A stretch of 64,000 bases of DNA from contig OY723292.1 in the NCBI GenBank assembly GCA_963210315.1, positions 682,001-746,000 of the forward strand, written 5' to 3'. Below are positions 44,341-55,018 of the stretch, piece after piece. The notes under the pieces are model-generated. The model was not told the origin of the DNA. It searched no databases and was given only the letters and a program-made list of their open reading frames with translations. A program made the position numbers and the translations under genes. Source of the DNA: Rhynchopus euleeides. Lineage: Eukaryota; Euglenozoa; Diplonemea; Diplonemida; Diplonemidae. The stretch's first letter is position 1. The number at the start of each line of letters is the position of its first letter.

Positions 44341-45317
44341 CAGGGTATAAGATAGACTTTTTTTCTGGCGCCGTTTTCCGGTTTTTCTGGTTTTGAAAAT
44401 TTTTCGCGCGCGCCTTCGGCGCGCGCGACCCGCGCAAACCCTCCCAGAATCTGAGAGGGCCCGGTGCCTGCGCGCGTCCTGTCGTACTGAGGCTGCTTGG
44501 TGGGGCAGGCGCAGCAGCTGCTTTGAAATTTTGGACTCTCGCCCAAAAAACCGGTCTGGTGTAATGCTTTTACACAGGGGGGTCTGGGGGGCGGAGCCCC
44601 CCAGCCGCCGGAGGCCACGGTAGTGAACATCTGTTCCCTACAGTCTGGATTCGCTTGTAAGTAGGAAGGCTTCGCTGTATCGCAGCCCGGCCAGCAGGAG
44701 ATCACTGGTCCTTGAGGGTTCAACCTTCAGGGTGGAGGAGGACGGGGGAGCGACCACTCGTGACAGGTGTGCGTTGTGGGTGGAGTGGGTGCACGACAGA
44801 ATGGCCAAAGGGTCCACGAGATCTCTGCACACATTCCGTTATCGAAGAGATGGGCACCTAGCTGTGACGACAGGCAACAAACAAATCTCATCTGTTAGTT
44901 GCCCCCAATAGGCTTGGCGACCTTCAAGACTGCTTGAAAGTCGTTTGTGTTCTCGTCTCAGCCCTCCAGACTGCAGTCTTAGACTCCCTCTTAGACATGG
45001 TGGCTGGAGTCCACCATGTGTGCACCTTCAAAACAGAAGAGACCTGCATGACGAGGGCATCACCACCCACCGGGCCACCCGCTAGGTCCATTTTTCTTCT
45101 CCGCTTCTCTGCCTTCTTTGGACTATTGGAGCTCTGTGCGGATCACGATGGGGTCACTTTCTATTTTTTTATGGCGTTTTTTCTGACTGTTTTACTGTCC
45201 CAAAATCACAAAAAAAACCGCCAAAAATGAGACCGACCTTTTTTTTTTTTCCAGAAAACCGGGAACCGGGAAACCCTGGTTTTGAAAACCGGAAAACCAG
45301 ACCTATCTTATCCCCTG
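44341..45317. mobile_element. hAT-type non-autonomous element, copy 3
   Basis: 977 bp, ends as in copies 1 and 2, flanked by a perfect 8-bp duplication ATGGGAGC (44333-44340 and 45318-45325). Same length and interior as copy 1, so copies 1 and 3 are the standard form and copy 2 carries an insertion. Confidence 0.88.
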
Positions 45318-45325
45318 ATGGGAGC

Positions 45326-48300
45326 ACACTCGACACGAAGGATACCCGCCTTGGTATGTGTTGGTGACACAAGAAGGACGTACCGTTCACAGACAGGCTG
45401 TGTTCGGGTCACAAGCCTTGTGTGTGTGCATTCTTGTTTTGCAAACAAGGGACTGGGATATTTTCTGAAACACCTGGAAAACGAAACGTCGCACACGAGT
45501 GCCTGGATGCTGGTGTCTGCGCCAGCGGAGTGTTCTTCTTGTGAGACATCCTGAAGACCGATTAGTGAGAGGCCAGGCCGCAGCTTGCGTCGGTTCAATC
45601 ATCAGGATCACGGGGCCTTTCAGGGAGGGGCGACCTTTCGTTCTTTGCCGCCGCTCCCTGAATGAGTCAGTTGAGACGGTATGTCTCAACTGTGGCACCG
45701 ACACACTCTTTCGGAATCGGAACGTACGACCCGGAGGTACACCCGTACACCGTCCGTTAGGCTATGTCAATAACCCCTACGCAACACCACCCGGCATGTG
45801 GAGCTTTGTCTTTTATTTGCAGCAGTGCAGTCACGCACCGAGCATACACCCCTTCCTCGCTGCTCAGAGACGGTGCGATAATCGCTGCACGCAGAACACA
45901 CAGCGCAGCACACTCGACTTCCCGTTGGATATACTTTCTTTCGTGGGGGCAACGGGAAGGGGGGGATGGGATGGGGCAGCCAAGGGCAGAAGACTCCAGA
46001 AAAGCAAGAGGCAGATACCACGAGAGGAAGAGTCGGCACCCCTCACCCGTGGGTGGGGTGTGGGGGCGGGGGGGAGGGGGGGAAAGGCGGGGGAACTGGG
46101 AGCGGTTTTGAACACGATGCTGAAGCAAGTGAAGTGACGTGATGAGCCAAGGCAATGCCGGCCAACACGTCACAAATAATTCTTGCATGAAACAAAAAAA
46201 TTGCATTGCAAGAGGACCTGATACTGTATGCAAGAAACCCCGCACCCCGCGATACAGCTGTATTTGAAGCTGCATGGCGCGATGGGATTCCAGGTAAACA
46301 TCACTCAGCTTCGTGAACAGAAGCAACCCCACCGACCCCCCTCATCCCACCCCACGGCACGGGGCTGGGTGCCCTCCTTCCGCACCTCTGCTGCCAGGCA
46401 CACAGGCTGGCTGGAAAGAAGACAAGGGCCAGGGGGCCTTCGATCAGAAATGCAGAAAAGTGAGGAAAGGGAATAACCCCCCCTCACAACACTATTGGCT
46501 GCAAAGCGACACAGGTTGGCCTACAGTGTGGCACAGAATGAAGGCCCGCAGAGGGTGGCCTGAAGCCTGAAGGCATCCAACGGAAAGACGGGAGATAGCA
46601 TAGTGCTGCAAACCGCAAGATCCGCCCGCCAGCACCTCCAGAAGAAGGCGGAGCTGTGCTGGGATTGGATCAGCGTGACGGCGGCGGAGGGGTCTGCAAT
46701 CAGACCCTCCCACAGACTCAGTGACAGAGGGATAGGCAATGCCACTGCGATAGGCGTCAGTGGGAGGGGCAGGAACTCTCCCCCCCAGCCAAAGCAACAA
46801 GAGTAAAAAAAAAGGGGGGGGGGGAGCAGGGCTGTTCCTAACTGGGGGGCTTGTTCCCCACTTTCAGGATTCTGAACTTTTTTTCTAAGAATTTTTGTAA
46901 GGGGAAAAAAAGTTTTTTTCTAAGAATTTTATTAGGGGAATTTTTTTCTAACGTTGTTTCGCAGAGGAAAAAACTTTTTCTAAGTTTTCCCCAGTCGACA
47001 GGGCGCGCACAAGGATGGAAGGGAAGTCTGTCCCACGTACCGTTCGCCTTGCTGGCCAACTGGAGAGCCAGACGTTCACTACCGTGGCCTCCGGCGGCTG
47101 GGGGGCTCACGCCCCCCAGACCCCCCTGTGGCGTACGTCTCGTACTCAAGTCCTTCGAATCCCATCAAGTCGGGGTCCAACCACTCCAGTCGCCTCTGAG
47201 GACGCAGCCAACTCGCACAGAATCTGTACGCCCACACGAACAGATGTTCGCTACCGTGGCCTCCGGCGGCTGGGGGGCACCGCCCCCCAGACCCCCGATG
47301 TAGCGTGTGCCCGTCCATCTATCTCACTTCCCCGGGTACAGTGCAGCGTAGGAGGTCAGCGCATCCATGAAGCGCTTCTTCGAAGCCTGACTGACATCGG
47401 ACAGGAGGTCGGGCTTCCCCACCTGGGAGGTACACTTGCCGCGTTCGCGACATGCGTGACACGCGACACGCTACCTGAAACGTGAGTGTGCCTTGCTAAC
47501 ACGGGCATTTCAACGGTCTGCCGGCGACCGTTCCCCAAACCAGTAAACCAGCAGTTTTGGAAAATCGGAGAGATCACCCTACTGCGCTGAATATGGTGCG
47601 CACCACTGCAAAAATCCCCGGGAGCTTTTGGGCTTTCAGACCCGAAGGGGCCAGCAGGTGGGTGGCGTCGGGGAGTGGCAGCTTTGTAACTGTCCTCCAG
47701 CTGCTGGCATGTCCAGCCCTGCGAGAGTGCCAAGGTGTATTGAGTCCCTGCGGAGCACAACCCCCGATGAGAACGAGCGCCAGGTGATCCTCATTCATTT
47801 TCAGCTGTAACGCGCATGAGGGGCACTCTCTGCCGCAAGCATCTCTGGGCATCACTCGAGAGCTATCACATGATGACGCGGAGAGAAATCAGAGAAAAGG
47901 TCCCGCCTGACGGGCACGCCCCTGGAAACTGTGGGGGGGCGAGCAAAAAATCCCTTGTAAAAATTCTTAGAAAAAACCTGGTTCCCCGACCCAAAAACCT
48001 GGAAAAAGGGCTCGTTCCCCGCCCAGGCCTGGGGGGGAGGAGGTACATTTTGTGTAATTCTCTGTCATCCCGGAGCGGCTGCCAACTACCTTTTGGTTTT
48101 CTTTTTCTTTCACCGCGACAAGATTCTTGTCATGTATGAAAGAGAGGGAGATGAGAAGATAGCTAGCTTCGCCGCAACACTGCCACAGCGCCGTGCTGGG
48201 AGAAAAGCAGAAGCAACACGCCTGTCCGGAACACATGTCCTGCAAACACCTGTGGAGGTATCAGGTGCAAACCACCTCCATAGCACAGGGTGCTGTACAA

Positions 48301-48529
48301 CCCTGATGGTAAAAAAGTTCACTGGAAGATAGGGTGGTGGGATGCGGGGGACGGGGCTGAGAGCAAGGCCTGAGAGGAAAGAATGCAGGGTCTGTCTGGG
48401 GAGGGGGGGAGGCGGGTGTGGCAGGGCTGGGACAAGGCACGGAAGGGTTGGGCTGTGCCCCTCGCCGAGGAGAGGGCGGCCCGGTGCTGGCGGTGGGGTT
48501 CACTTAGTGTGGTGTGGCGAGGTGGTGTC
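45326..48529. other. Intergenic region with repeat fragments
   Basis: No gene supported. At 47072-47310 two copies of the CTCCGGCGGCTGGGGGG palindrome lie in a ~240-bp block shared with element D (about 28140-28385). Inverted TTCTAAGAATTTTT arms near 46885-46960 and 47955-47975, together with GGGGAAC motifs, suggest a possible 1.2-kb TIR element at about 46835-48045. Confidence 0.4.
46835..48045. mobile_element. Possible TIR element with TTCTAAGAATTTTT arms
   Basis: Left zone: repeated TTTTTTTCTAAGAATTTT and AAGGGGAA. Right zone: the inverted AAAAATTCTTAGAAAAAACC followed by GGTTCCCC and CTCGTTCCCC. No clear target duplication; boundaries are approximate. Confidence 0.35.
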
Positions 48530-50041
48530 TCACGCGGTGACACACAGGCAGGGCGGGGACGGGCCGCTGAAATGCTTCGGCGGGCACGACGGAGGCGACA
48601 CACCCATGGCGCTGTCCAGCGGGAACGCCACGACGTGCTGCGTCGCGTGCACCACCGCCTCCAGCTCAACGGGGTCGTTGCTGGTGACCGGGATGTGGTA
48701 CGCACGCATCACGTACTGCCCGCTGGTGCTGCCGCCTGCCACAGAGAACATGGGGGCGCATGTCAGCTGGGTGTGGCCATCAGCCACCATCTGTGCCTCG
48801 AAGTCGTTTGCTGCGTCAGCACACCGCTTGCATGCGTACACCGCCACGACAAACCCGCAGCTCCCCGACGCACATGACAGGCGCAGCTTCTCCCCCATGG
48901 CGACACGTGTCCCGTGCGCAGTCGACGACCCCTGCAGCGACGCAGGCACCCCAGACAGCGTCATCCCGTTGGCCATGGGCAGCGACACCTCAGCCCCCAC
49001 AACAGGCACGCCTGCCACGTCCTGGATCCCTGACGCAGACACGAGCTGCACGGGCCCGCCGGTAGTGGGTGCGGGTGCCGCCGTGACATCGGGATCCCAC
49101 AGCAGAAGACGAGAGCTAGCTGCGCCAGTCCAGGAGGCTGTCACGAAGCGGTTGGCGTTGTGCAGGTAGGCCACTGCCCTGGTGGATGTCGAGTCCCCGG
49201 TGAACGACTTCACCACGTCGCCGGAGGCCACAGAGTAGAGGTTGATTGTCTTGTCCTGCTGAGTCGCCACCAAGTAGGTAGCGTCCTGTGAGAAGGACAG
49301 CCCAAGCATGAGGTTGGCAGCCTTGATGTCATGGACAGTGCTGTAGTCGTCGAGGCTGCGAATCACGACGGACATTGCCTCCGTTGCAGTTGCGAAGTAC
49401 CTCCCATCTGCAGACACCGCCACGGCATACACGTTGCCGTTGTTCACAACTGTCTTGATGATCTTCCCAGTGCTCACATCCCACACGAGGACAGTGTTGT
49501 CGTAGTCCGCTGCACCGCTGAGGAGCTTCTTGCCGTCAGGGCTGAAGTGCAGGGAGAAGACACCATCGCGGTGGCCCCCCGTCAGCGTGGCAGTGAGGAA
49601 CCCGGTTGCCACATCACGAATGTAGATGGCGCCGTAGGAGTGTGAGGTGGCGACGCGCGTCCCATCCGGAGAGAAGGCAACCGCCTTCCCGTACACATAG
49701 GTCACGTCAAACCACACCTCCTTCCCCGTGGCCAAGTCGATGACGCCTGCGCCGTTCACCGTACCCACCACGACGTATGCGCCATCAGGAGAGAAGGCGA
49801 CGTCGAAGACACCTTCGTAGTAGGAGGGGACCTTCACAGTCGCACCTGTGTTGATGTCGAACACATGCAGCCCGCTGAAATGGGCACCAACAGCAACACG
49901 TGTGTCATCCGGAGAAACCACAACCGCCCTCGCACGGTTGAAGCCGGATGCGACCTGCACGACGCATTCGATGCCCTGCGCAGCGGGGCAGGGTTGGATT
50001 GCACCGACGCACAGCGACAGCAGTGCCGCCACAGATGCCAT
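48530..50041 (-). CDS. Secreted WD40 beta-propeller protein
   Basis: A 503-residue single-exon protein. Residues 1-21 (MASVAALLSLCVGAIQPCPA) look like a signal peptide. Residues ~25-320 hold about seven WD40-type blades with repeated VAFSPDG / LHFSPDG strand ends and xLVWDVSTGK or IDLATGK turns, so one full propeller is likely. The C-terminal ~170 residues form a separate Cys-containing domain (LRLSCASGSCGFVVAVYACK, LTCAPMFSVAGG) ending near a Pro/Cys-rich tail. A secreted or lumenal WD40 protein is uncommon, since most are cytosolic; surface interaction or scaffolding is inferred. Upstream on the minus strand an AG (GACACCAAG) precedes ATG by 7 bases. Telomere-like element T2 begins only 104 bp upstream. 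Confidence 0.85.
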   Translation of the reverse strand: MASVAALLSLCVGAIQPCPAAQGIECVVQVASGFNRARAVVVSPDDTRVAVGAHFSGLHVFDINTGATVKVPSYYEGVFDVAFSPDGAYVVVGTVNGAGVIDLATGKEVWFDVTYVYGKAVAFSPDGTRVATSHSYGAIYIRDVATGFLTATLTGGHRDGVFSLHFSPDGKKLLSGAADYDNTVLVWDVSTGKIIKTVVNNGNVYAVAVSADGRYFATATEAMSVVIRSLDDYSTVHDIKAANLMLGLSFSQDATYLVATQQDKTINLYSVASGDVVKSFTGDSTSTRAVAYLHNANRFVTASWTGAASSRLLLWDPDVTAAPAPTTGGPVQLVSASGIQDVAGVPVVGAEVSLPMANGMTLSGVPASLQGSSTAHGTRVAMGEKLRLSCASGSCGFVVAVYACKRCADAANDFEAQMVADGHTQLTCAPMFSVAGGSTSGQYVMRAYHIPVTSNDPVELEAVVHATQHVVAFPLDSAMGVSPPSCPPKHFSGPSPPCLCVTA

Positions 50042-51031
50042 TGTTTCCCTTGGTGTCTTGGGTGTGTTAATCTGTGCGGCGGGTGATGGGCGGTGGGCAG
50101 GGTTGCAAAAAAAATCTATCTGTGCCCCCCCCCCCCCCCCACCCCAGGCCTCTGGCTAATTCGGGTCGAACGTTAAGTTTCTCCGTGCCGGGGGGGGGAG
50201 GGGGCTACCCTACCCTACCCTAGGGTTGGGGCCGCCGGGGTCCCAGATTTTTTGGTAATTTCCAGGTGTGGGTAGGGGGACCTTTTCGAATTTTTTTTTC
50301 GAGGGGTGCCCATTTTGGCGATTTGGGCCCGATTTCGAGGGTTACGGGTGACCCTAGACCCTACCCAACCCTAGGGTTAGGGTTGGGGTTGGGGTTAACT
50401 CCAGACCCTACCCTCACCCTAGGGTTAGGGTTAGGGTTAACCCTAGACCCTACCCTGGGGTTAGGGTTAACCCTATACCCTACCCAACCCTAGGGTTGGG
50501 GTTGGGGTTAACCCTAGACCCTACCCTAGGTTTAGGGTGAGGGTTAACCCTACACCCTACCCAACCCTAGGGTTAGGGTTGGGGTTAACCCTAGACCCAA
50601 CCCTACCCTAGGGTTAGGGTTAACCCTACACCCTACCCAACCCTAGGGTTAACCCTAGACCCTACCCTAGGGTTAGGGTCAGGGTTAACCCTATACCCAA
50701 CCCAACCCTACCCTAGGGTTAGGGTTAGGGTTAACCCTAGACCCAACCCAACCCTAGGGTTAGGGTTGGGGTTAACCCTATACCCAACCCTACCCTAGGG
50801 TTAGGGTTAGGGTTAACCCTAGACCCAACCCAACCCTAGGGTTAGGGTTCGGGTTAACCCTAGACACAACCCAACCCTAGGGTTAGGGTCAGGGTTAACC
50901 CTATACCCAACCCAACCCTACACCCAACCCTACCCTAGGGTTAGGGTTAGGGTTAACCCTAGACCCAACCCAACCCTAGGGTTAGGGTTAACCCTACACC
51001 CAACCCTACCCTAGGGTTAGGGTTAGGGTTA

Positions 51032-51394
51032 CTGGGGGGCGGCAAATACAAGCATACATGCTAATACAAGCATACATGCGAATACAAGCATATTATGAAA
51101 ATGCGGATTTAAATAAAATTTTCAGGCTAATAGAAGCATATATGCTTCTATTAGCCTGGTAGAAAATATTGGGTATTTTTGGGGTTTTTGGGGGGTTTTC
51201 CACCACAAAAATATAAATTTTTCTACCAGGCTAATACAAGCATGTATGCTTGTATTAGCCTGGTCAACAAAAATTGGGTTTTTAGTATGCTTGTATTCGC
51301 AGTATAACCATTTATAATTTTTCCGGAAAGCCCCGCATTATGCGAGCTGGCACGCTTAATACAAGCATATATGCTTGTATTTGCCCCCCCCCAG
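51032..51394. mobile_element. TA-flanked MITE inside T2
   Basis: 363 bp with ends CTGGGGGGCGGCAAATACAA and (inverted) CTGGGGGGGGCAAATACAAG, flanked by TA on both sides. It interrupts a GGGTTAACCC centre of the telomere-like array. The interior is AT-rich with many AATACAAGCATACATGC palindromic repeats. No coding capacity. Confidence 0.8.
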
Positions 51395-53320
51395 TAACCC
51401 TAGACCCAACCCAACCCTAGGGTTAGGGTTCGGGTTAACCCTAGACCCAACCCAACCCTAGGGTTAGGGTTAGGGTTGGGGCTAACCCTATACCCTACCC
51501 AACCCTAGGGTTAGGGTCAGGGTTAACCCTAGACCCAACCCAACCCTAGGGTTAGGGTTAACCCTATACCCAACCCAACCCTAGGGTTAGGGTTAGGGTT
51601 AACCCTATACCCAACCCTACCCTAGGGTTAGGGCTAGGGTTAACCCAAGACCCAACCCTACCCTAGGGTTAGGGTTAACCCTATACCCTACCCAACCCTA
51701 GGGTTAGGGTTGGGGTTAACCCTATACCCTACCCTACCCTAGGGTTAGGGTTAGGGTTAACCCAAGACCCAACCCTACCCTAGGGTTAGGGTTAACCCTA
51801 TACCCAACCCAACCCTAGGGTTAGGGTTAGGGTTAACCCTATACCCAACCCTACCCTAGGGTTAGGGTTAGGGTTAACCCAAGACCCAACCCTACCCTAG
51901 GGTTAGGGTTAACCCTATACCCAACCCAACCCTAGGGTTAGGGTTAACCCAAGACCCAACCCTACCCTAGGGTTAGGGTTAACCCTATACACAACCCAAC
52001 CCTAGGGTTAGGGTTAACCCTATACCCAACCCAACCCTAGGGTTAGGGTTAACCCTATACCCAACCCAACCCTAGGGTTAGGGTTAGGGTTAACCCTATA
52101 CCCAACCCTACCCTAGGGTTAGGGTTAGGGTTAACCCAAGACCCAACCCTACCCTAGGGTTAGGGTTAACCCTATACCCAACCCAACCCTAGGGTTAGGG
52201 TTAACCCAAGACCCAACCCTACCCTAGGGTTAGGGTTAACCCTATACACAACCCAACCCTAGGGTTAGGGTTAACCCTATACCCTACCCAACCCGAGGGT
52301 TAGGGTTGGGGGTTAACCCAAGACCCTGCCCGACCCTAGGGTTAGGGTTCACCCTAGACCCAACCCTACCCTAGGGTTCGGGTTTGGGTCAGGGTGAACC
52401 CTAGACCCGACCCAACCCTCGGATCAGGGTTGGGGTTAACCCTATACCCTACCCTAACCCTAGGGTAGGGTCTAGGGTCAACCCTGACCCTAACCCTAGG
52501 GTTGGGTAGGGTCTAGGGTTAACCCTGACCCTAACCCTAGGGTTGGGTCAAGGGTTAACCCTAACCCTAACCCTAGGGTTAGGGTAGGGTCTAGGGTTAA
52601 CCCTGACCCTAACCCTAGGGTTAGGGTAGGGTCTAGGGTCAACCCTAACCCTAACCCTAGGGTTGGGTAGGGTCCAGGGTTAACCCTAACCCTAACCCGA
52701 GGGTTGGGTAGGGTCTAGGGTCAACCCTGACCCTAACCCGAGGGTTGGGTAGGGTCTAGGGTTAACCCTAACCCTAACCCTAGGGTTGGGTAGGGTCTAG
52801 GGTCAACCCTGACCCTAACCCTAGGGTTAGGGTAGGGTCTAGGGTTAACCCTGACCCTAACCCTAGGGTTGGGTCAAGGGTTAACCCTAGCCCTAACCCT
52901 AGGGTTGGGTAGGGTCTAGGGTTAACCCTGACCCTAACCCTAGGGTTGGGTCAAGGGTTAACCCTAACCCTAACCCTAGGGTTGGGTAGGGTCTAGGGTC
53001 AACCCTGACCCTAACCCTGGGGTTGGGTCAAGGGTTTACCCTAACCCTAACCCTAGGGTTGGGTAGGGTCTGGGGTCAACCCTGACCCTAACCCTAGGGT
53101 TGGGTCAAGGGTAGGGTCTAGGGTTAACCCTGACCCTAACCCTAGGGTTAGGGTAGGGTCTAGGGTCAACCCTGACCCTAACCCTAGGGTTGGGTTGGGT
53201 CTAGGGTCAACCCTGGCCCTGACCCCTGGGTTGGGTAGGGTCGTGTTGGGTCGGGTTATGGGTACCCAACCCTCACCCTAGGGTAGGGTTGGGTCGGGTT
53301 GTGGGTACCCCCGACGTGCT

Positions 53321-54286
53321 GTAGGGTAGGGTAGGGTAGGGTAGGGTAGGGTAGGGTAGGGTAGGGTAGGGTAGGGTAGGGTAGGGTAGGGTAGGGTAGG
53401 GTAGGGTAGGGTAGGGTAGGGTAGGGTAGGGTAGGGTAGGGTAGGGTAGGGTAGGGTAGGGTAGGGTAGGGTAGGGTAGGGTAGGGTAGGGTAGGGTAGG
53501 GTAGGGTAGGGTAGGGTAGGGTAGGGTAGGGTAGGGTAGGGTAGGGTAGGGTAGGGTAGGGTAGGGTAGGGTAGGGTAGGGTAGGGTAGGGTAGGGTAGG
53601 GTAGGGTAGGGTAGGGTAGGGTAGGGTAGGGTAGGGTAGGGTAGGGTAGGGTAGGGTAGGGTAGGGTAGGGTAGGGTAGGGTAGGGTAGGGTAGGGTAGG
53701 GTAGGGTAGGGTAGGGTAGGGTAGGGTAGGGTAGGGTAGGGTAGGGTAGGGTAGGGTAGGGTAGGGTAGGGTAGGGTAGGGTAGGGTAGGGTAGGGTAGG
53801 GTAGGGTAGGGTAGGGTAGGGTAGGGTAGGGTAGGGTAGGGTAGGGTAGGGTAGGGTAGGGTAGGGTAGGGTAGGGTAGGGTAGGGTAGGGTAGGGTAGG
53901 GTAGGGTAGGGTAGGGTAGGGTAGGGTAGGGTAGGGTAGGGTAGGGTAGGGTAGGGTAGGGTAGGGTAGGGTAGGGTAGGGTAGGGTAGGGTAGGGTAGG
54001 GTAGGGTAGGGTAGGGTAGGGTAGGGTAGGGTAGGGTAGGGTAGGGTAGGGTAGGGTAGGGTAGGGTAGGGTAGGGTAGGGTAGGGTAGGGTAGGGTAGG
54101 GTAGGGTAGGGTAGGGTAGGGTAGGGTAGGGTAGGGTAGGGTAGGGTAGGGTAGGGTAGGGTAGGGTAGGGTAGGGTAGGGTAGGGTAGGGTAGGGTAGG
54201 GTAGGGTAGGGTAGGGTAGGGTAGGGTAGGGTAGGGTAGGGTAGGGTAGGGTAGGGTAGGGTAGGGTAGGGTAGGGTAGGGTAGGG
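53321..54286. repeat. (GTAGG)n pentanucleotide array, about 193 copies
   Basis: 966 bp of apparently perfect GTAGG (= GGGTA) pentamers. T1 has only about five at the homologous position (25377-25402). Open frames through it (Thr-Leu-Pro-Tyr-Pro repeats) are artefacts of the period. Confidence 0.95.
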
Positions 54287-54344
54287 CCCCCCCCCCCCCT
54301 CCGGCCCAACGTTAAGTCCGGCCCCAGAATTAGCCAGAGGCCTG

Positions 54345-55018
54345 CCCCCCCCCCCCCCCCGCTGGATCGTTTTGTTAGAACGCATACCCCACTCTTTGCG
54401 TACACCACTCCCCGGCCTGATGAAGAGGCCGCACGATACAGCCAAAGGCACAGAAAAATCCTCCAGTTGGCTACGCCGAACTAACAAAAAATAATGGACG
54501 GGCGGCTCGGACCCAAAACACTCTCCGAGCCTTGTCTGAGGGTGCCTCAGGGTGTGGCAAATCGCACCCCAAACAGACCTGCTGCCCTTCCTTCTGCCTG
54601 GCCCGACGCCCTACACCACACCACGGGAAGGCACATGCCAACCCACCCGACCAAGCGAGGCACCACGGAAGCAGTGCGCCGCAGCCCGGCGGGAGGTTGC
54701 AAACTGCCTGCACTGACACACACACACACACCCACCAGGCCCACCCGGTGGTGAAGAAACGCGGGTATTCAGCCACTGAACTTAGAGCCTTGCTGCCGGG
54801 CGGCCTGCCCTGAAGTGGTGATCCCATTGATACCCCTTCCTTCTGCCGAAGGGGCCGAAGCTACTCTCACAGGTCTAGAGGCTCACTCCCCACCCCCCCT
54901 CCCCCACCCCACCCCAGGGTAAGCACACCCCTTCCGCGCCAAAGGCTGATTGGCTTGTGCCGTTTCAAAGATTCATCCCCCCCCCCCCCACCACCACCAC
55001 CACCACCACCACCACCAA
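54345..55018. other. Intergenic region
   Basis: C run at the T2 edge, an (ACAC)n tract near 54718-54731 and an (ACC)n tract near 54985-55015. No gene recognised. Confidence 0.4.

Larger units (their letters stand above)
50145..54344. mobile_element. Telomere-like inverted-repeat element T2
   Basis: 4200-bp copy of T1: same left end CAGGCCTCTGGCTAATTC through GTTTCTCCGTGCC and same right end (inverted CAGGCCTCTGGCTAATTC). It lacks the hAT-type insertion (the intact target is near 50310) but has a 363-bp element inserted at 51032-51394. The right-end pentamer is expanded from about 5 to 193 copies. Orientation of the TTAGGG-type units flips near 52455. Confidence 0.8.

Noticed and set aside
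53273..54487. Long minus-strand open frames encoding Thr-Leu-Pro-Tyr-Pro repeats (376-404 residues)
   Set aside because: They are produced by the perfect GTAGG array, whose 15-base triple period stays open in several frames. Nothing gene-like flanks it.
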